Below, in pieces: positions 10,760-22,332 of a DNA stretch of 64,000 nt. The DNA lies in the NCBI RefSeq assembly GCF_024679245.1, contig NC_090196.1:8086861-8150860 (forward strand), in the 5' to 3' direction. Position numbers and translations under genes: made by a program. Every line of letters starts with the position of its first letter. Positions within the stretch are counted from its first letter, which is position 1. The DNA comes from Pseudorasbora parva. Taxonomy: Eukaryota; Chordata; Actinopteri; Cypriniformes; Gobionidae. The notes under the pieces are model-generated. The model ran no database searches and had not been told where the DNA came from. It was given only the letters and a program-made list of their open reading frames with translations.

Positions 10760-11757
10760 TATATATAGCAGTGAGTGAACTGCTCTTGACTGAACTTGTG
10801 TAGTTTTAATAAGGATTAGTCCATATTTTTGTTGTTTTGTTGCAATTTTTCCTTTTTATATCACGGACACTCATCTTGCCATTAACCCAGTTAGAAAGAA
10901 TTTATGAAAATTGGGTGTACCAGGTTTTTTAAAATGGAGAAATGTAAGCTTCCCATTTATTAAGCTTTTGCAGTCAAACCCAAATGGTGCAAATTCATCT
11001 GCCGTTTGGTCGAAGAAGCCCTATTTGGCAGATTCCATCATGGACAGACTGTGCGACATGCCCTTATCATCTAAAACATCCAAACGATGCCAAATCTGGG
11101 TCGCGAATCAAAGCCGGTAGGTATAGAGATTTGCACTAAAGCATTGTGTATATCTCCTCATCAGATTGTCTTTTTTAGACATCTTCAGGCAGCGTTGTTT
11201 GGCTCAGGTTGTTGTTTTGTTGTTGTTTGCGTGATCCGTTTGCTGGCATGAATACAAAGTGTTTTTGTCCCCTGCGGCTAAACCACAGTTTTGAGCAGTA
11301 ACACTTATTTTAGTGCCTGACCTTAGCAAGCATTTGTTATTTTCCTTCTTCCTCAGATGCACAGCTCGGTCCTACCACCTGCTCACATCCCACACAAAAA
11401 AATTTGCATTTGCACACTGAGCATTACAACATTTGCTGTAGTTCAGTGTATTTGCGTTTTTGCGTATGTCCTCTTGTCCTTATGAACAGAAATTAAGCGA
11501 TTAGGTTAGAAGAGTAAAGGTTATACTTCACATTAACAGAGCTCAGTTATACATCAGCGAAGTCACACTTTACAGTTTTTATCAGTCGGTGACGGAAAGT
11601 TAACTGGAAACAGGTAAAGCCTTCATAAATGCCTTATGAGTTAAACTGAGCATGTCTTTATGTTCATTGCTTTGACAAACATGTGCCTGACGTCTATATT
11701 TAAGTGGGATGCTTGAATAGAGTATACCCAATTTCTCATAAGAATTTTAGAACCATA
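10760..11757. other. No gene; short hAT-like interior match
   Basis: Sequence at about 10795-10830 (TAGTTTTAATAAGGATTAGT) repeats 8887-8912, suggesting shared hAT interior. The rest is unrecognised. Confidence 0.4.
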
Positions 11758-11890
11758 CACTATATTGCCAACAGTGTTGGGACACCCCTCCAAATAATCG
11801 AATTCAGTTGTTCCAATCTCTTCCATGGCCAAAAGTGTATAATCTCAAGCACCTAGGCATGCAGACGCTTCTACAATCATTTGTGGAAGA

Positions 11891-12268
11891 ATGGGTCGCT
11901 CTCAGGAGCTCAGTGAACTCAAGCGTGGTACCGTGATAGGTTGCCACCTAAATATTCCACCGTCAGCTATTAGTGGTATTATAACAAAGTGGAAGCAATT
12001 GGGAACAACAGCAATTTATACACAACAAATAACAGGGTGGGGTCAGCACATGCTGAGTCGTCTGCAGAGTCAAAAGCTACAGACCTCCAAACTTCACGTG
12101 GCTTTCAGATTAGCTCAAGAACAGAGCTTAGAGAGCTTCACGGAATGGGTTTCCATGGGTTTCCATGAGCTCTTGGAGTTTGCATCCAAGCCTTACATCA
12201 TCAAGTGCAATGCAAAGCGTCGGATATTGGTGTTAAGCATACCGCCAATAGACTCTAGAGCAGTGTAG
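11891..12268 (+). pseudogene. Tc1-like transposase N-terminal relic
   Basis: The frame opens with an HTH-like segment (SELKRGTVIGCHL, then SAISGIITKWKQLG) corresponding to the first DNA-binding helix-turn-helix of Tc1 transposases. It then drifts out of the family pattern and ends at 12268, far short of the usual 330-350 residues. The catalytic domain survives only as shifted nucleotide homology downstream, interrupted by a SINE at 12505. It is not functional. The relative at 54621-54935 keeps different pieces of the same gene, such as QEQ-SFMEWVS. Confidence 0.7.
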
Positions 12269-12504
12269 AGTACACTTCTCTGTCTGGCAATCCGATGGAA
12301 GAGTTTATTTTTTGGGGGGTTGGGCTTGGCCCCTTAGTTCCAGTGAAAGCAACTCTTAATGCTTCAGCATATCAAGACATTTTGGAAATTTCAGGCTCCC
12401 AACTTTGTGGAAAATTTTTGGAGATGGCATGAGTCCTGACCTCAACCCGATAGAACACCTTTGGGATGAATTAGAGCGGAGACTGCTAGCCAGGCCTTGT
12501 TGTC

Positions 12505-12756
12505 GGCAGTGGCTCAGTGGTTTGTGTAGGTTGTCTACAAACCAGAAGGTTGGTGGTTCAATCCCCGGTTCCACCTGACCAAGTGTCGAAGTGTCCATGA
12601 GCAGACTCCTAACCCCAGCTGCTCCCGACGAGCTGGATGGCGCCTTACATGGCTGACATCGCCGTCGGTGTATGAATGGGTGAATGTGAGGGAAAATGTA
12701 AAGCGCTTTGGATGGCCATGGGGTCTGTTAAAAGCGCTATATAAAATGCAGTCCAT
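12505..12756 (+). repeat. V-SINE-type SINE nested in Tc1, 5-bp TSD
   Basis: The tRNA-like head (GGCAGTGGCTCAGTGG with GGTTCAATCCC) is followed by the V-SINE conserved core (AGTGTCCATGAGCAGACTCC). The L2-type tail is GTAAAGCGCTTTGGATGGCC, ending in GCAGTCCAT. TTGTC flanks both sides (12500-12504 and 12757-12761). The related Tc1 at 55180 is continuous across this point, confirming the insertion. Confidence 0.9.
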
Positions 12757-12925
12757 TTGTCCAAATCCAGCCTGACCTTACACTTGCAATTCTAGAAGAA
12801 TGGTACAAAAATACAATAAACACACTCCTAAACCTTGTGGAAAGCCTTCCCGGAAGAGTTATATATTTTTTTAACATATTTTGCAAAGGGTGGGCCAACT
12901 GCATATTAACCCCCTGGACCTGAAG

Positions 12926-13592
12926 AACGCTCCTGAAAGTTTTCCTCTTGACAGTGTAAATCAACTTAAAATGCTCATTTTGGCCTTACAGACATGAACA
13001 AAGCTTAATGTGTCTACTTTTAGTTATTTACACTCAAAATAAAAACTAAATGTTATGCATTTGGCTAAATAAAGTAAACCAACATGATGCACCTTATCTT
13101 GTTTGTATCCCTGTGAAGTCCACTCTGAAATGTGTGTGAAAATATACCCAGAACTCAGAGAAAACTTGCCACACAGACACGACAGATATTTCTTTATAAA
13201 GCTTGGAGTGTCTACTTTTAAATTAAGTAATTTATATAAATAAATAAAAAAACATTCAGAGCAAAATGAAAAGCTGTGACATTTACTGACACGCTTTACT
13301 TGGCAGTGCATATACTTACTTTTTGGCAACCCGCCAAAATAAAAGCTCTGCTGATTTTAAATTTGAAAATATTATAAAATGCATATAAGAAAAAAAAAAA
13401 GACAGAAAAATAAGAGAAAACGTAAATATCAGCTTTGTTGTTTTAAATTTACTGTAAAAAATATTTTTTTATTTTAAAATGTAATTGTATTATCACACTT
13501 ATTTAATATATATCTGTTTATGTTCACTTAAGACTGTTTTTACTGGATACTCATCAAGATTGGCATTCTGACATAATTGTGTGTGTATTTGC
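12926..13592. other. Unrecognised, with weak internal repetition
   Basis: Similar phrases occur at both ends (AAGCTTAATGTGTCTACTTT near 13002 and AAGCTTGGAGTGTCTACTTT near 13200), suggesting an undetermined repeat. No coding sequence is recognised. Confidence 0.35.
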
Positions 13593-13596
13593 TTAA

Positions 13597-13907
13597 AGTG
13601 TTAGTTCACCCAAAAATGAAAAGGATTTAATTAATTACTCACCCTCATGTCGTTGGACACCCGTAAGACCTTCGTTCATCTTCGGAACACAAATGAAGAT
13701 ATTTTTGTTGAAAGCTGATGGCTGAGAAAGGCTTCAGAAAGGCCTCCATTGGCATTCAGTACATTCCCACTCACAAGACCCATAAAGGCACTAAAGACAT
13801 CGATAAAAAGTCCATCTCACTACAGTGGCTGTACAATAATGTTACAATGCGACGAAAATAGTTATTGTGCGCAAAATAGTCTAAATAATGACTTTATCCG
13901 CCAAGTG
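13597..13907. mobile_element. Half copy of the TTAA MITE seen at 7733
   Basis: TTAA at 13593-13596 precedes AGTGTTAGTTCACCC. About 300 bp then match one arm of the 7733-8402 element, including AAGTCCATCTCACTACAGTG. No second arm or right TTAA end exists. Confidence 0.8.
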
Positions 13908-14637
<730 letters not shown>

Positions 14638-14898
14638 TGAGCCATTTCAGCCACAGGGAGACAGTGGCAATAGAAATCCTTCTTTCTCATGGCTGAGGTT
14701 TGTACGTTTCAGACTGTGGCACTGTTTTAACCCTGTAAAGCTTGACATATGAAATAATAGGATAAAATGGTGCAGATGCTTATTTATATGGGCAAAAATT
14801 AAAGCAACTTTAATAGCTTCAATATCAAATCAATAAGATTGTTAAAAGAGTACAGCAGACAACTTACATAAAACGAATATAGATATGTTGTCACTCTA

Positions 14899-15034
14899 CT
14901 GTAAAAAAATCGTTGTTTAAACTTAAAAAAGTAAGTGTTTGTGCTGCCTTAAAAGTTTTGTCAACTCATGTTGACAATTTTAAGACTGCATGAACACTTA
15001 TTTTTTAAGTTTAAACACCAATTTTTTTTTACAG
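14899..15034. mobile_element. TA-flanked palindromic MITE
   Basis: CTGTAAAAAAAT and ATTTTTTTTTACAG are inverted ends between TA dinucleotides (14897-14898 and 15035-15036). The arms (GTTTAAACTTAAAAAAGTAA and its inverse) pair through most of the 136 bp. Confidence 0.75.
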
Positions 15035-15418
15035 TATATATCTCCCAATAATATGTCTTAGTAAGAGCATATTTAAATGCGTATTAGATCAAAGCTCTGT
15101 AGTTTTTTATTGTCGGGGCAAAAAATATAATGCAATGCAATACAATAACAATCAAGAGATATAATGATCAAATAAACATTCCTCAAAAGCATGATGTATC
15201 ATATTTGATACTCACATTTTAACATGATTTTTTCTTTTAAAAAAATTATGTATGGATAAACCTAAGTGGCTTCAGTTCATTAAGTGTTCATCTTGAAACA
15301 TTATAAAACATTCTTACGTTTACTTTATACAAATCAGTAGTCTTAAACAGACTTTCCTGCATTAATTTATAGAAAAACTGTCTATAAATGAACATGCACC
15401 TCAGAACATTGTATGGAC
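15035..15418. other. No gene recognised
   Basis: AT-rich sequence without recognised repeat ends. Confidence 0.4.
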
Positions 15419-15660
15419 TAGTGGTGCATGATTCACAAAACCCACGTTTTGGTTTGTATCACAGTTTTAGGGTCACGGTTTTCGGTTCTGTTTTCGGTTG
15501 TTACGCTGTCGTAGCACATGGGCGTAACTTTTTTCATGTAATGTCAATTTTGATCAGAACGATGCACTGTGACTTTAATTCAGTGTGAGCTTTTTGCCAC
15601 AGCTTCAAAGGCCTGTTTAAATTATTAAAACTAGAAGCTTATCTAAATTACATTTATCGT
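15419..15660 (+). mobile_element. hAT end fragment
   Basis: TAGTGGTGCATGATTCAC followed by a GGTTTTCGGTTCTG subterminal pattern is typical of a fish hAT terminus. No partner end was found, so the right boundary is arbitrary. Confidence 0.45.
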
Positions 15661-15687
15661 GTGAACTATACTTCACCTAAGTACAAT

Positions 15688-15733
15688 CACCTAAAGGATT
15701 ATTAGGAACACCTGTTCAATTTCTCATTAATGC
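15688..15733. mobile_element. Tc1 terminal remnant, about 46 bp
   Basis: CACCTAAAGGATTATTAGGA through CTCATTAATGCA matches the end of a common fish Tc1 family. Only the terminus is left, directly abutting the LTR. Confidence 0.55.
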
Positions 15734-15734
15734 A

Positions 15735-16038
15735 TGTGGCAAGCAGCGGGGCGAGGGACTGCGAGAGCGGGCCGCTGACGAGTGGTAATGAGTACCAGCT
15801 GCGTCTCGGCTCGCGGCCAAGTGACGGGAGCATAAAAGGAGGAGCGAAGGCAGCAAAAGACGAAAGAGGACCAGGCCTGGATTTATGTTATGTTTACGTT
15901 TTGTTTTGTGTGTGTGGGCAGTCGTCTATGAGGGGCTGTCCGCGGTTTACTTTCATTTTGTTTATTTATTTTAAATTAAAGTTTGTTAAACGTTCGCCGG
16001 TTCCCGCCTCCTTCCTTCCATCAAAGAACCTCTTTACA
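15735..16038 (+). mobile_element. LTR of a retroviral-type or LTR retroelement
   Basis: It has a TATA box (CATAAAAGG at 15831), a conserved GAGGGGCTG segment (about 15930), an ATTAAA polyadenylation signal (15975) and an end in ACA one base before a primer-binding site. The same segments recur at 30980-31190 and 31600-31770. The left boundary is uncertain. No gag or pol follows. Confidence 0.7.
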
Positions 16039-16039
16039 C

Positions 16040-16057
16040 TGGTGCCAAAACCCGGGG
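16040..16057 (+). promoter_or_regulatory. Primer-binding site for tRNA-Phe
   Basis: TGGTGCCAAAACCCGGGG is complementary, with one or two mismatches, to the 3' end of vertebrate tRNA-Phe (CCCGGGTTTCGGCACCA). It sits one base after the LTR end, as expected for priming minus-strand synthesis. Confidence 0.75.
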
Positions 16058-16335
16058 GGAAGGAGGCAGGAACCGGTGAACGTTTAACAAACTTTAATAT
16101 AAATACAAATATTTTTTATGCATTTTATCTATCTTTATTGACCAATGTACTTGCTGCTGACCTTTAATGAGTCGGTTAAACCATACCTAAAAATGACTTT
16201 AGATTTTTTTTTTTTATTATTATTGGTGAAGTAAGTGTTACCTGAGTCTTATGATCTACTTTTGGTGTGAAAGGGTCTTTACATGTGCTCAAAAACCGAA
16301 CTTTGTTGTTATATAAAAGAAACAAGCCCAGCCCA

Positions 16336-16474
16336 GGTGAAAAAAAGTAACGCAAAAGTAATGTAACGCATTACCTTTCTTAAAAAGTAACTAAGTAACG
16401 CATTTAGTTAGTTTTTAAGGGAGTAAAGCAATATTGTAATGCATTACTTTTCAAAGTAATTTTCCCCAACACTG
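16336..16474. mobile_element. hAT end fragment (CAGTGTTGGGG family)
   Basis: Many GTAACGCATTAC-type motifs end in TTTCCCCAACACTG. Only this terminus is visible. Related ends occur at 35678 and, more distantly, in the hAT at 24621-30658. Confidence 0.6.
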
Positions 16475-17493
16475 CATAAGGTAGACCATTTTTAAAAGAG
16501 ATTTAATAGAGGTCTATGGGATTATCAAACATCAGGATTTTTAAACCTCTGCTTCCTATATAACGACCTAGTAAACATTGGTTGCTTGGTTTCTGGCCCA
16601 AGTCTGTGAAAGTCCGGTCTGTAGATTTGTCTCAGGTTTCTTCTTTAATTGAAGTCAAGCCCACCAGGTACAATTTAGATTGCTTAGAAAAGCAATACCA
16701 CATCTCTCCTTTAGCATCTTTACATGCTGAAGGTTAATCCTTAGGTCAGAAGTTTGTTGAAACCACTAACCTTGAGTATGAGCAATAGTGATGATTGCCT
16801 TGGTAAACACCACTAAAATTGAATGTGAGGTGGAGAGAGATCAGCGGGCATGGCAGTACCAGTTTGGTGTGGCAGTGAGGCCAAGAACTGATGAATGCAC
16901 ATGGGAAGGACAGATTGTACTGGGCTTTAGTCCATTAGAGAGAGAGAGGAAGTGTTTGTGTGAAGTAAACACAGCTCTCTTGGGATCTGCTGATCAGTTG
17001 CCAGTTGAGGTGCGGGGAACATACTGGAGAAGTTGTTGCCATTGGTAACACATTTGATTATCGATTTCCGTTCTGTTTTACATTTCTGCACCTGCTCTAA
17101 GTATAGTTGAATTCCTGTGTGGGATTAAGTGTTACTTTTTAAATTGTTCATTTAGAATGTCAATAATCTGGATTTATGCAGCCGATACCAACAACTGATT
17201 TCTTGCATTCATGATCGGCTGATCCTGATCCTTGAATAAACAAACTTTCGCCGAGCACTTCTGTGGATGTAACGTGGCCATCGTAGGAGTCCATGTTCTT
17301 GAATGACCGATAAATATGATGGAGCATTGTAGTTGTTATCTTTCCATCAGCTGAGTGGCCGAGTAGTTCATTATGCCAGCCAAACGAATTTCACGTATGT
17401 CTTTAACCACCAAACACAGAGGCAATATGCAGAATTAAAGAAGAACTTGGCACTAAACAATCAACCGTGACATCACTAAGGAGATTGAGACCA
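16475..17493. other. No gene recognised
   Basis: Unique-looking sequence. No inverted ends or SINE boxes were identified. Confidence 0.4.
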
Positions 17494-17888
17494 CACTGTA
17501 AAAAAAAAGTTGTTTTTTGTTGGTTTAACTTAAAAAGGTAAGTAACCTGGTTGCCTTAAAATTTTGAGTTTATTGAAATTAAAAATTTGAGTTGATACAA
17601 TGAAGGAAAATTGTTTAATAAATAAAAAACTCAAAATATTATTGTATCTGAACTACATAAAAAATTTGATAAATCATGAAAATAGCACTATTTGGCATGT
17701 TTCACCGCATCATCAAAAATAAAACACACACAATTACCCAATATGCTTACATAATCTTTTAATAATCTTTTAATAAAGGTTTTTGAATCTCAATTTTTTT
17801 TATTGTATTAACACAAAATTTTAATTTCAATGAACTCAAAATTTTAAGGTAACCAGGTAACTTTTTTTGTAAATAATTTTTTACAGTG
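17494..17888. mobile_element. CACTGTAAAAAA MITE, copy 1
   Basis: The inverted ends are CACTGTAAAAAA and TTTTTTACAGTG, with long inner arms (AACTTAAAAAGGTAAGTAAC... versus GGTTTCCTTAAAATT-type inverse). It is nearly identical over its length to 51534-51916. Confidence 0.85.
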
Positions 17889-18079
17889 CACTGGTAATGT
17901 AGAGAGCTAGAAAAAGCTATTGACCGGTTAGCGCTACCAACTGTTAACAGCTGAATTTGAAGTCATCTGAGACGGTAAAGTCCTTGCAAGAGTCCCAATT
18001 ATATCTCTGACTGATTTGACTGGTCACGGTATACAAAAAAAAACCTCACTGAGCGCTTATTTGATCTCTACAACGAATC

Positions 18080-18330
18080 ATTATTTGATGATTCTGTCCT
18101 GTACTCATCCTCGTTCTGAGCTCTGTGAAAAACAAGACCAAAGAAACACTTCTACATGTGACACAAGAAGCTAATAAACAAATGATTACCATAGTATTTG
18201 CTTTGTATATGATTTTCATGTGTTTAAGTGTGGTTTTCATATCAATTATGGATGTTTACATTATGCATGCTAAGCAGGTGTAGCAATCAGTTGCATATAA
18301 AAGACTACACAAAACATTTTAACTACATTA
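18080..18330 (+). repeat. Second copy of the inner repeat of the 415-3960 element
   Basis: It matches 2530-2780 in the same orientation, for example AAGAAGCTAATAAACA and GATGTTTACATTATG followed by CAGGTGTAG. Divergence is moderate. No terminal repeats were found here. Confidence 0.65.
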
Positions 18331-19216
18331 TATGACTACAATTCACATTATATTGCGATCGGAAGTTAATGCAAACATTCAATGTAGTTTAAAGTGAGTT
18401 TTAAGTAAAAGCGTAATATTAATCTTTTAACTTGTGGTATGTAACTTGATGCTAATTGTAGGATCTAATCTAATGTCAGAAAAAAATAATAATAATGTCT
18501 GAACACAAACAAAAGATGGCAGATGTGACGCAAGTATTTTTTGCTAGTTTTAGCCCAACGCAGTTATCATTTTCACGTCCAGCGTCACTTTGTTTAAATA
18601 GTAAATGCACTTGCATCCATCTGTTCGCCCATGGTCGCTGATGGACACAACGCTGGTCATTTGTGTTTGGGTGTATTGTTGGCAAGTTGCTATTTTGAGG
18701 AACTGAAAATGACTGCACCATTGACGAACAAAAAACAGTTTTAAAGTCAATAGTACAGTATTTTGTGTTATTTTAAGGGCGTGTTAATAATATGCGCCTA
18801 TAGGCGGGTGAACACGCATGCACTCTTGCTTATTACACAAAGAGCAGCACACATACATTTTAAAATATTAAAAATAAAAGAATTCCTCTCTAGAGAATCT
18901 GCTCGCAAATTCCTGGCATTTAAAGGGAGATGAGACTCTGATTGAGTTATTGCACGTAACGTCCAAAACACACTCATGACTCATTAAGAGACTAGGCACA
19001 ACCCTAGTGGACCACAAGCCTGGGTGCAGAACGTTTTATCCGTCATTAAACTAGCAAAAGTGGATTCGGACATGCCCTAAGTGCACCTGAACCATGCACT
19101 TAATTAAAATAGGGCTGCAAAATAAGTCTTATATCGGCAGAGGTGTGTAAGGTTTATCAATTGAACCATAGAACATGAATAAATTAGTTCACAGTTTGTT
19201 TTATGTTTGAGCTTAT
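18331..19216. other. No gene recognised
   Basis: AT-rich, apparently unique. The last 8 bases before 19225 (GTCCATAT) are the TSD of the next element. Confidence 0.4.
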
Positions 19217-19731
19217 GTCCATATTAGGGGTCACCCCCGAATAGTCGAAGATTCGATGCATCAATATGTGGAGCCGGATTCGACCACCAATCTCACAGTT
19301 AAATCTTCGCGGGTGTTATGATTGCATCCGGTGTGGAACCCCTTTAAGGGCGCACACGTTTTCAGTTCAAAAAACGTTTTCAATGAGTGTATGGACACCG
19401 GCGGTATTCGGCGCATGACAACAAAGATGTTGACTCAGGAAGTTGTAAAACATTTTTACATTTATATTATATTTCCCTCAAATCGTCAATGTACACCCTG
19501 ATTTCACCCTGCGCTACGAGATACCATTGTGCAGCTCTTATGTCAGCAGTCTATTCAAAATTGAGCTTGCGCATAAATAATATATACGCTGAGTTTCGTG
19601 TCCAGTGTGCAATCCCCTTTAGGCACAATCGGCTTCAGAACGTGCATGTAAATGCACTCAAATTGTTATTTTCCTCTCTAGGCAGGTCTTTTTTTAGGTT
19701 TATTTATCAAAATATTCTTTTATATGTATTT

Positions 19732-20612
19732 TAGGGCTGTCCTCGACTAAGGATTTAGACAATCGAATCAGAATTGTCGAATCTCGATGGTCGACTGATA
19801 GTCGAATCATCTGTGTGTGTGAATGGGTTGGGAGGGGCACGACACTGTCAGCAGGAGGGTAAAACTATTTTTATTTTCCTTTACACACTGCAGACAGCAA
19901 CAACTTTTAATAAAGCGACCAAAACTGCCTGCCAACTGACAGACAAACTGACAATGGCTTTCTTATTTAGGTTTAAATAGCCTAAAAGGTAATGTGGTGG
20001 ATAAACATTAATAAACCGTTTTCTCATAACATGTTAAAGCCGCGATCAAAATACAGAACATCACACAAATATATAAAAGAACATTTTGATAAATAAACCT
20101 AAAAAAATACCTGCCTAGAGAGGAAAAGAACACTTTGAGTGCATTTACATGCACGTTCTGATGCCGATCGTGAAGGACGCGAAGCTCAGCCCCGCGCCTC
20201 TGGATCTCACACCGCCACCTGGCGCGCACATTATATACACGCGAGCTCAATTTTGAATTGACTGACAGATGAGCTGCACGAAAGCGCTCTGTGGTGCAGC
20301 AGGATTTTTAACAACTTCCCGAGTGGCCGCGGACAGGCGCTGAATGCTGCCGCCGGTGTGTGTACACTCATTGAACGTGCTCTAATTTTAAAGGCGCGGT
20401 GCGAAGCTCCGCGCCCTTAAAGGTGTCGCACACCAATGCTCTGCTCAGCTCAGCGCCGCGACACGTCTTTAAAATATTGAGCACCCCCATATTGCCAAAA
20501 TGGTATGATCCTCGTTTCATAACACCCGCGAAGATTCGACCGTGAGATCGGTGGTCGAATCAGGCTCCGCATATCGATGCATCGAATCTTCGACTATTCG
20601 AGATCACCCCTA
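19732..20612 (+). mobile_element. hAT-type element B, nested in A in opposite orientation
   Basis: The left end TAGGGCTGTCCTCGACTAAG and right end CGAGATCACCCCTA are flanked by 8-bp TSDs ATGTATTT (19724-19731) and ATATATTT (20613-20620), one mismatch. It has 881 bp and no intact coding sequence. A's sequence resumes at 20613, so B inserted into A. Confidence 0.85.
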
Positions 20613-20845
20613 ATATATTTGTGTGATGTTCTGTAGTTCGATCGCGGCTTTAACATGTTATGAGAAAACGTATTACAAATATTTATCCACCACATTACCT
20701 TTTATTTAATCCTAAATAAGAAAGCCATTGTCTGTTTGTCTGGCAGGCAGTTTTGGTCGCTTTATTAAAAGTTGTTGCTGTGTGCAGTGTGTAAAAGGAA
20801 AATAAAAATAGTTTTACCCTCCTGCTGACTAGTGTTGTGCCCCTC

Positions 20846-20847
20846 AC

Positions 20848-20908
<61 letters not shown>
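20846..20908 (+). repeat. (AC)n microsatellite inside element A
   Basis: About 31 AC units. The corresponding position in the other copies is only a short GTGTGTG run, so the tract expanded within this copy. Confidence 0.95.
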
Positions 20909-20911
<3 letters not shown>

Positions 20912-21009
20912 CACACACAGATGATTCGACTATCAGTCGACTATAGAAAGATTCGACAATTCTGATTTGAATGTGTAAATCCTTAGTCGGGGACACCCCT
21001 AGTCCATAT

Positions 21010-22276
21010 TAATAACAGTCTGCTTAATTCTGAGTATCAAACTATAAACTCTTAAGTATTGCCGTGTTTTATAAGCATATATGTTCGTTATGTGTCTATT
21101 TAGAATGACTTATGAGCAACAAACGTTTTATTTTGGGTATGTCATTTATTTCCCATTTGCCAAAATGGGGGGTGTGCAGTAAGAGGTTAATAGACCCTAG
21201 ACATTCCCCAAACTTCTCTTGTAACAAATCAACTGAATTCCTTGGCAATCACCCACAACACTGTAGCAACCACATAGTAATATGCTAAAAAACACCTACA
21301 GCATCCATGCAATGTTCTAGCAACCACTCAAAATAGTACCTGTATAACAATGCTCTGGCAACCTCTGGTCATCGTGATTGCTCGCCAAGCAAGACATGTT
21401 CCTTTACAAATTTTGCTGATCCTGAAACAACATTCCTGTCTAAAAATGTAGTCATATCCCTATCCCTAAACCTAACCCAACCCATAACTTATCTCTAAAA
21501 TCAGAGAGAAATTACAGCTGAATAACTGATGTAGAAGCAACATAACCCTGATGTAAGCCTAAACTTGACATAAATTGAACACTTGTCCCTCAAATCTGAT
21601 TGGTTGATTGGAATGTTGTTCTATCAACAAAGATGTTGATTCAGGAACATGTTGTACTTGGTGAAATCACCGGCAAAAACTCGTAGCACTCTAGCTTCTA
21701 ACTTTTTTTTTTAATGATGTTTGGCTTCAATTGTCATCCAACAGGATGTGACAATCCGGACTTCCGGTAGGCCTAAAAAGGAGAAGTTTCGGTGAGATTT
21801 ACCATTTGTCTGGAGTTCATATTGTACCTGAACGTATGTGAGCACATTTGTGTGGTTGTGTATGAGTCCAGTGACAGCAAGGTGTGTAGAAGGACAGGGC
21901 TTCGTTAATAATGTGATGCGTGCGACCGCCATGACAGCTGCTGTCTACAGGTGCTCAAGATAGTCTCTAGAGAGAGCCCGAGAGAGAAAGAACAGGCAGA
22001 CAGTGGAATAAACACCTGCCACAACAGCCATAAATCTGCATCTATGTGTTTGTTATTATGCTTCTGTATCAATGTATGTGATTGTATTAAAAAAAACACA
22101 GCAGTGGAAGATTTTTTTGCTCAGAAGTAGTCTTTCATAGCCCAGAACACTTATTGAAGTTTACATTTTATGCTTCAGTTACCTACTTTGTCCCAGTTTT
22201 TCCCCCAAAAAAAAATTCTTAGGAGGCCGTGGGAGACAAAAATACATGTGAGACAATAGTTCAATCTGAGTATAAA
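21010..22276. other. No gene; degenerate TAGCAACCAC-type repetition
   Basis: At 21230-21375 the phrase CAACCAC/GTAGCAACC recurs irregularly, a pattern common in fish minisatellite-like DNA. About 21460-21490 is rich in CCTAACCC. The remainder is unrecognised. Confidence 0.4.
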
Positions 22277-22332
22277 GCAGGTGTCCAATCCTGTTCCTGG
22301 AGGGCTACTGTCCTACAGAGTTTAGCTCCAAC

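Larger units (their letters stand above)
11758..12925 (+). mobile_element. Tc1-like element, right end lost, split by a V-SINE
   Basis: The left inverted-repeat start CACTATATTGCCAACAG follows a TA at 11756-11757. A transposase relic begins MGRSQELSELKRGTVIG at 11891 and breaks soon after. Later sections (TCAACCCGATAGAACACCTT, about 12443) correspond to the DDE Glu motif region. Two relatives lie at 44746-45444 (inverted) and 54560-55376. The right end decays near 12925 without an inverted repeat. Confidence 0.8.
19225..21001 (-). mobile_element. hAT-type element A, interrupted by its own family
   Basis: The ends TAGGGGTCACCCCCGAATAG and GTCGGGGACACCCCTA are flanked by perfect 8-bp TSDs GTCCATAT (19217-19224 and 21002-21009). 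Read on the minus strand it matches the element at 19732-20612 and the one at 4228. Without the insert it is about 890 bp and non-coding. Confidence 0.85.

Noticed and set aside
15730..16167. 145-residue open frame
   Set aside because: It spans the LTR, the primer-binding site and the inverted arm, so it cannot be a natural gene.
21230..21375. CRISPR-like array
   Set aside because: The GCAACCAC phrases are irregular in length and spacing, and the genome is eukaryotic.
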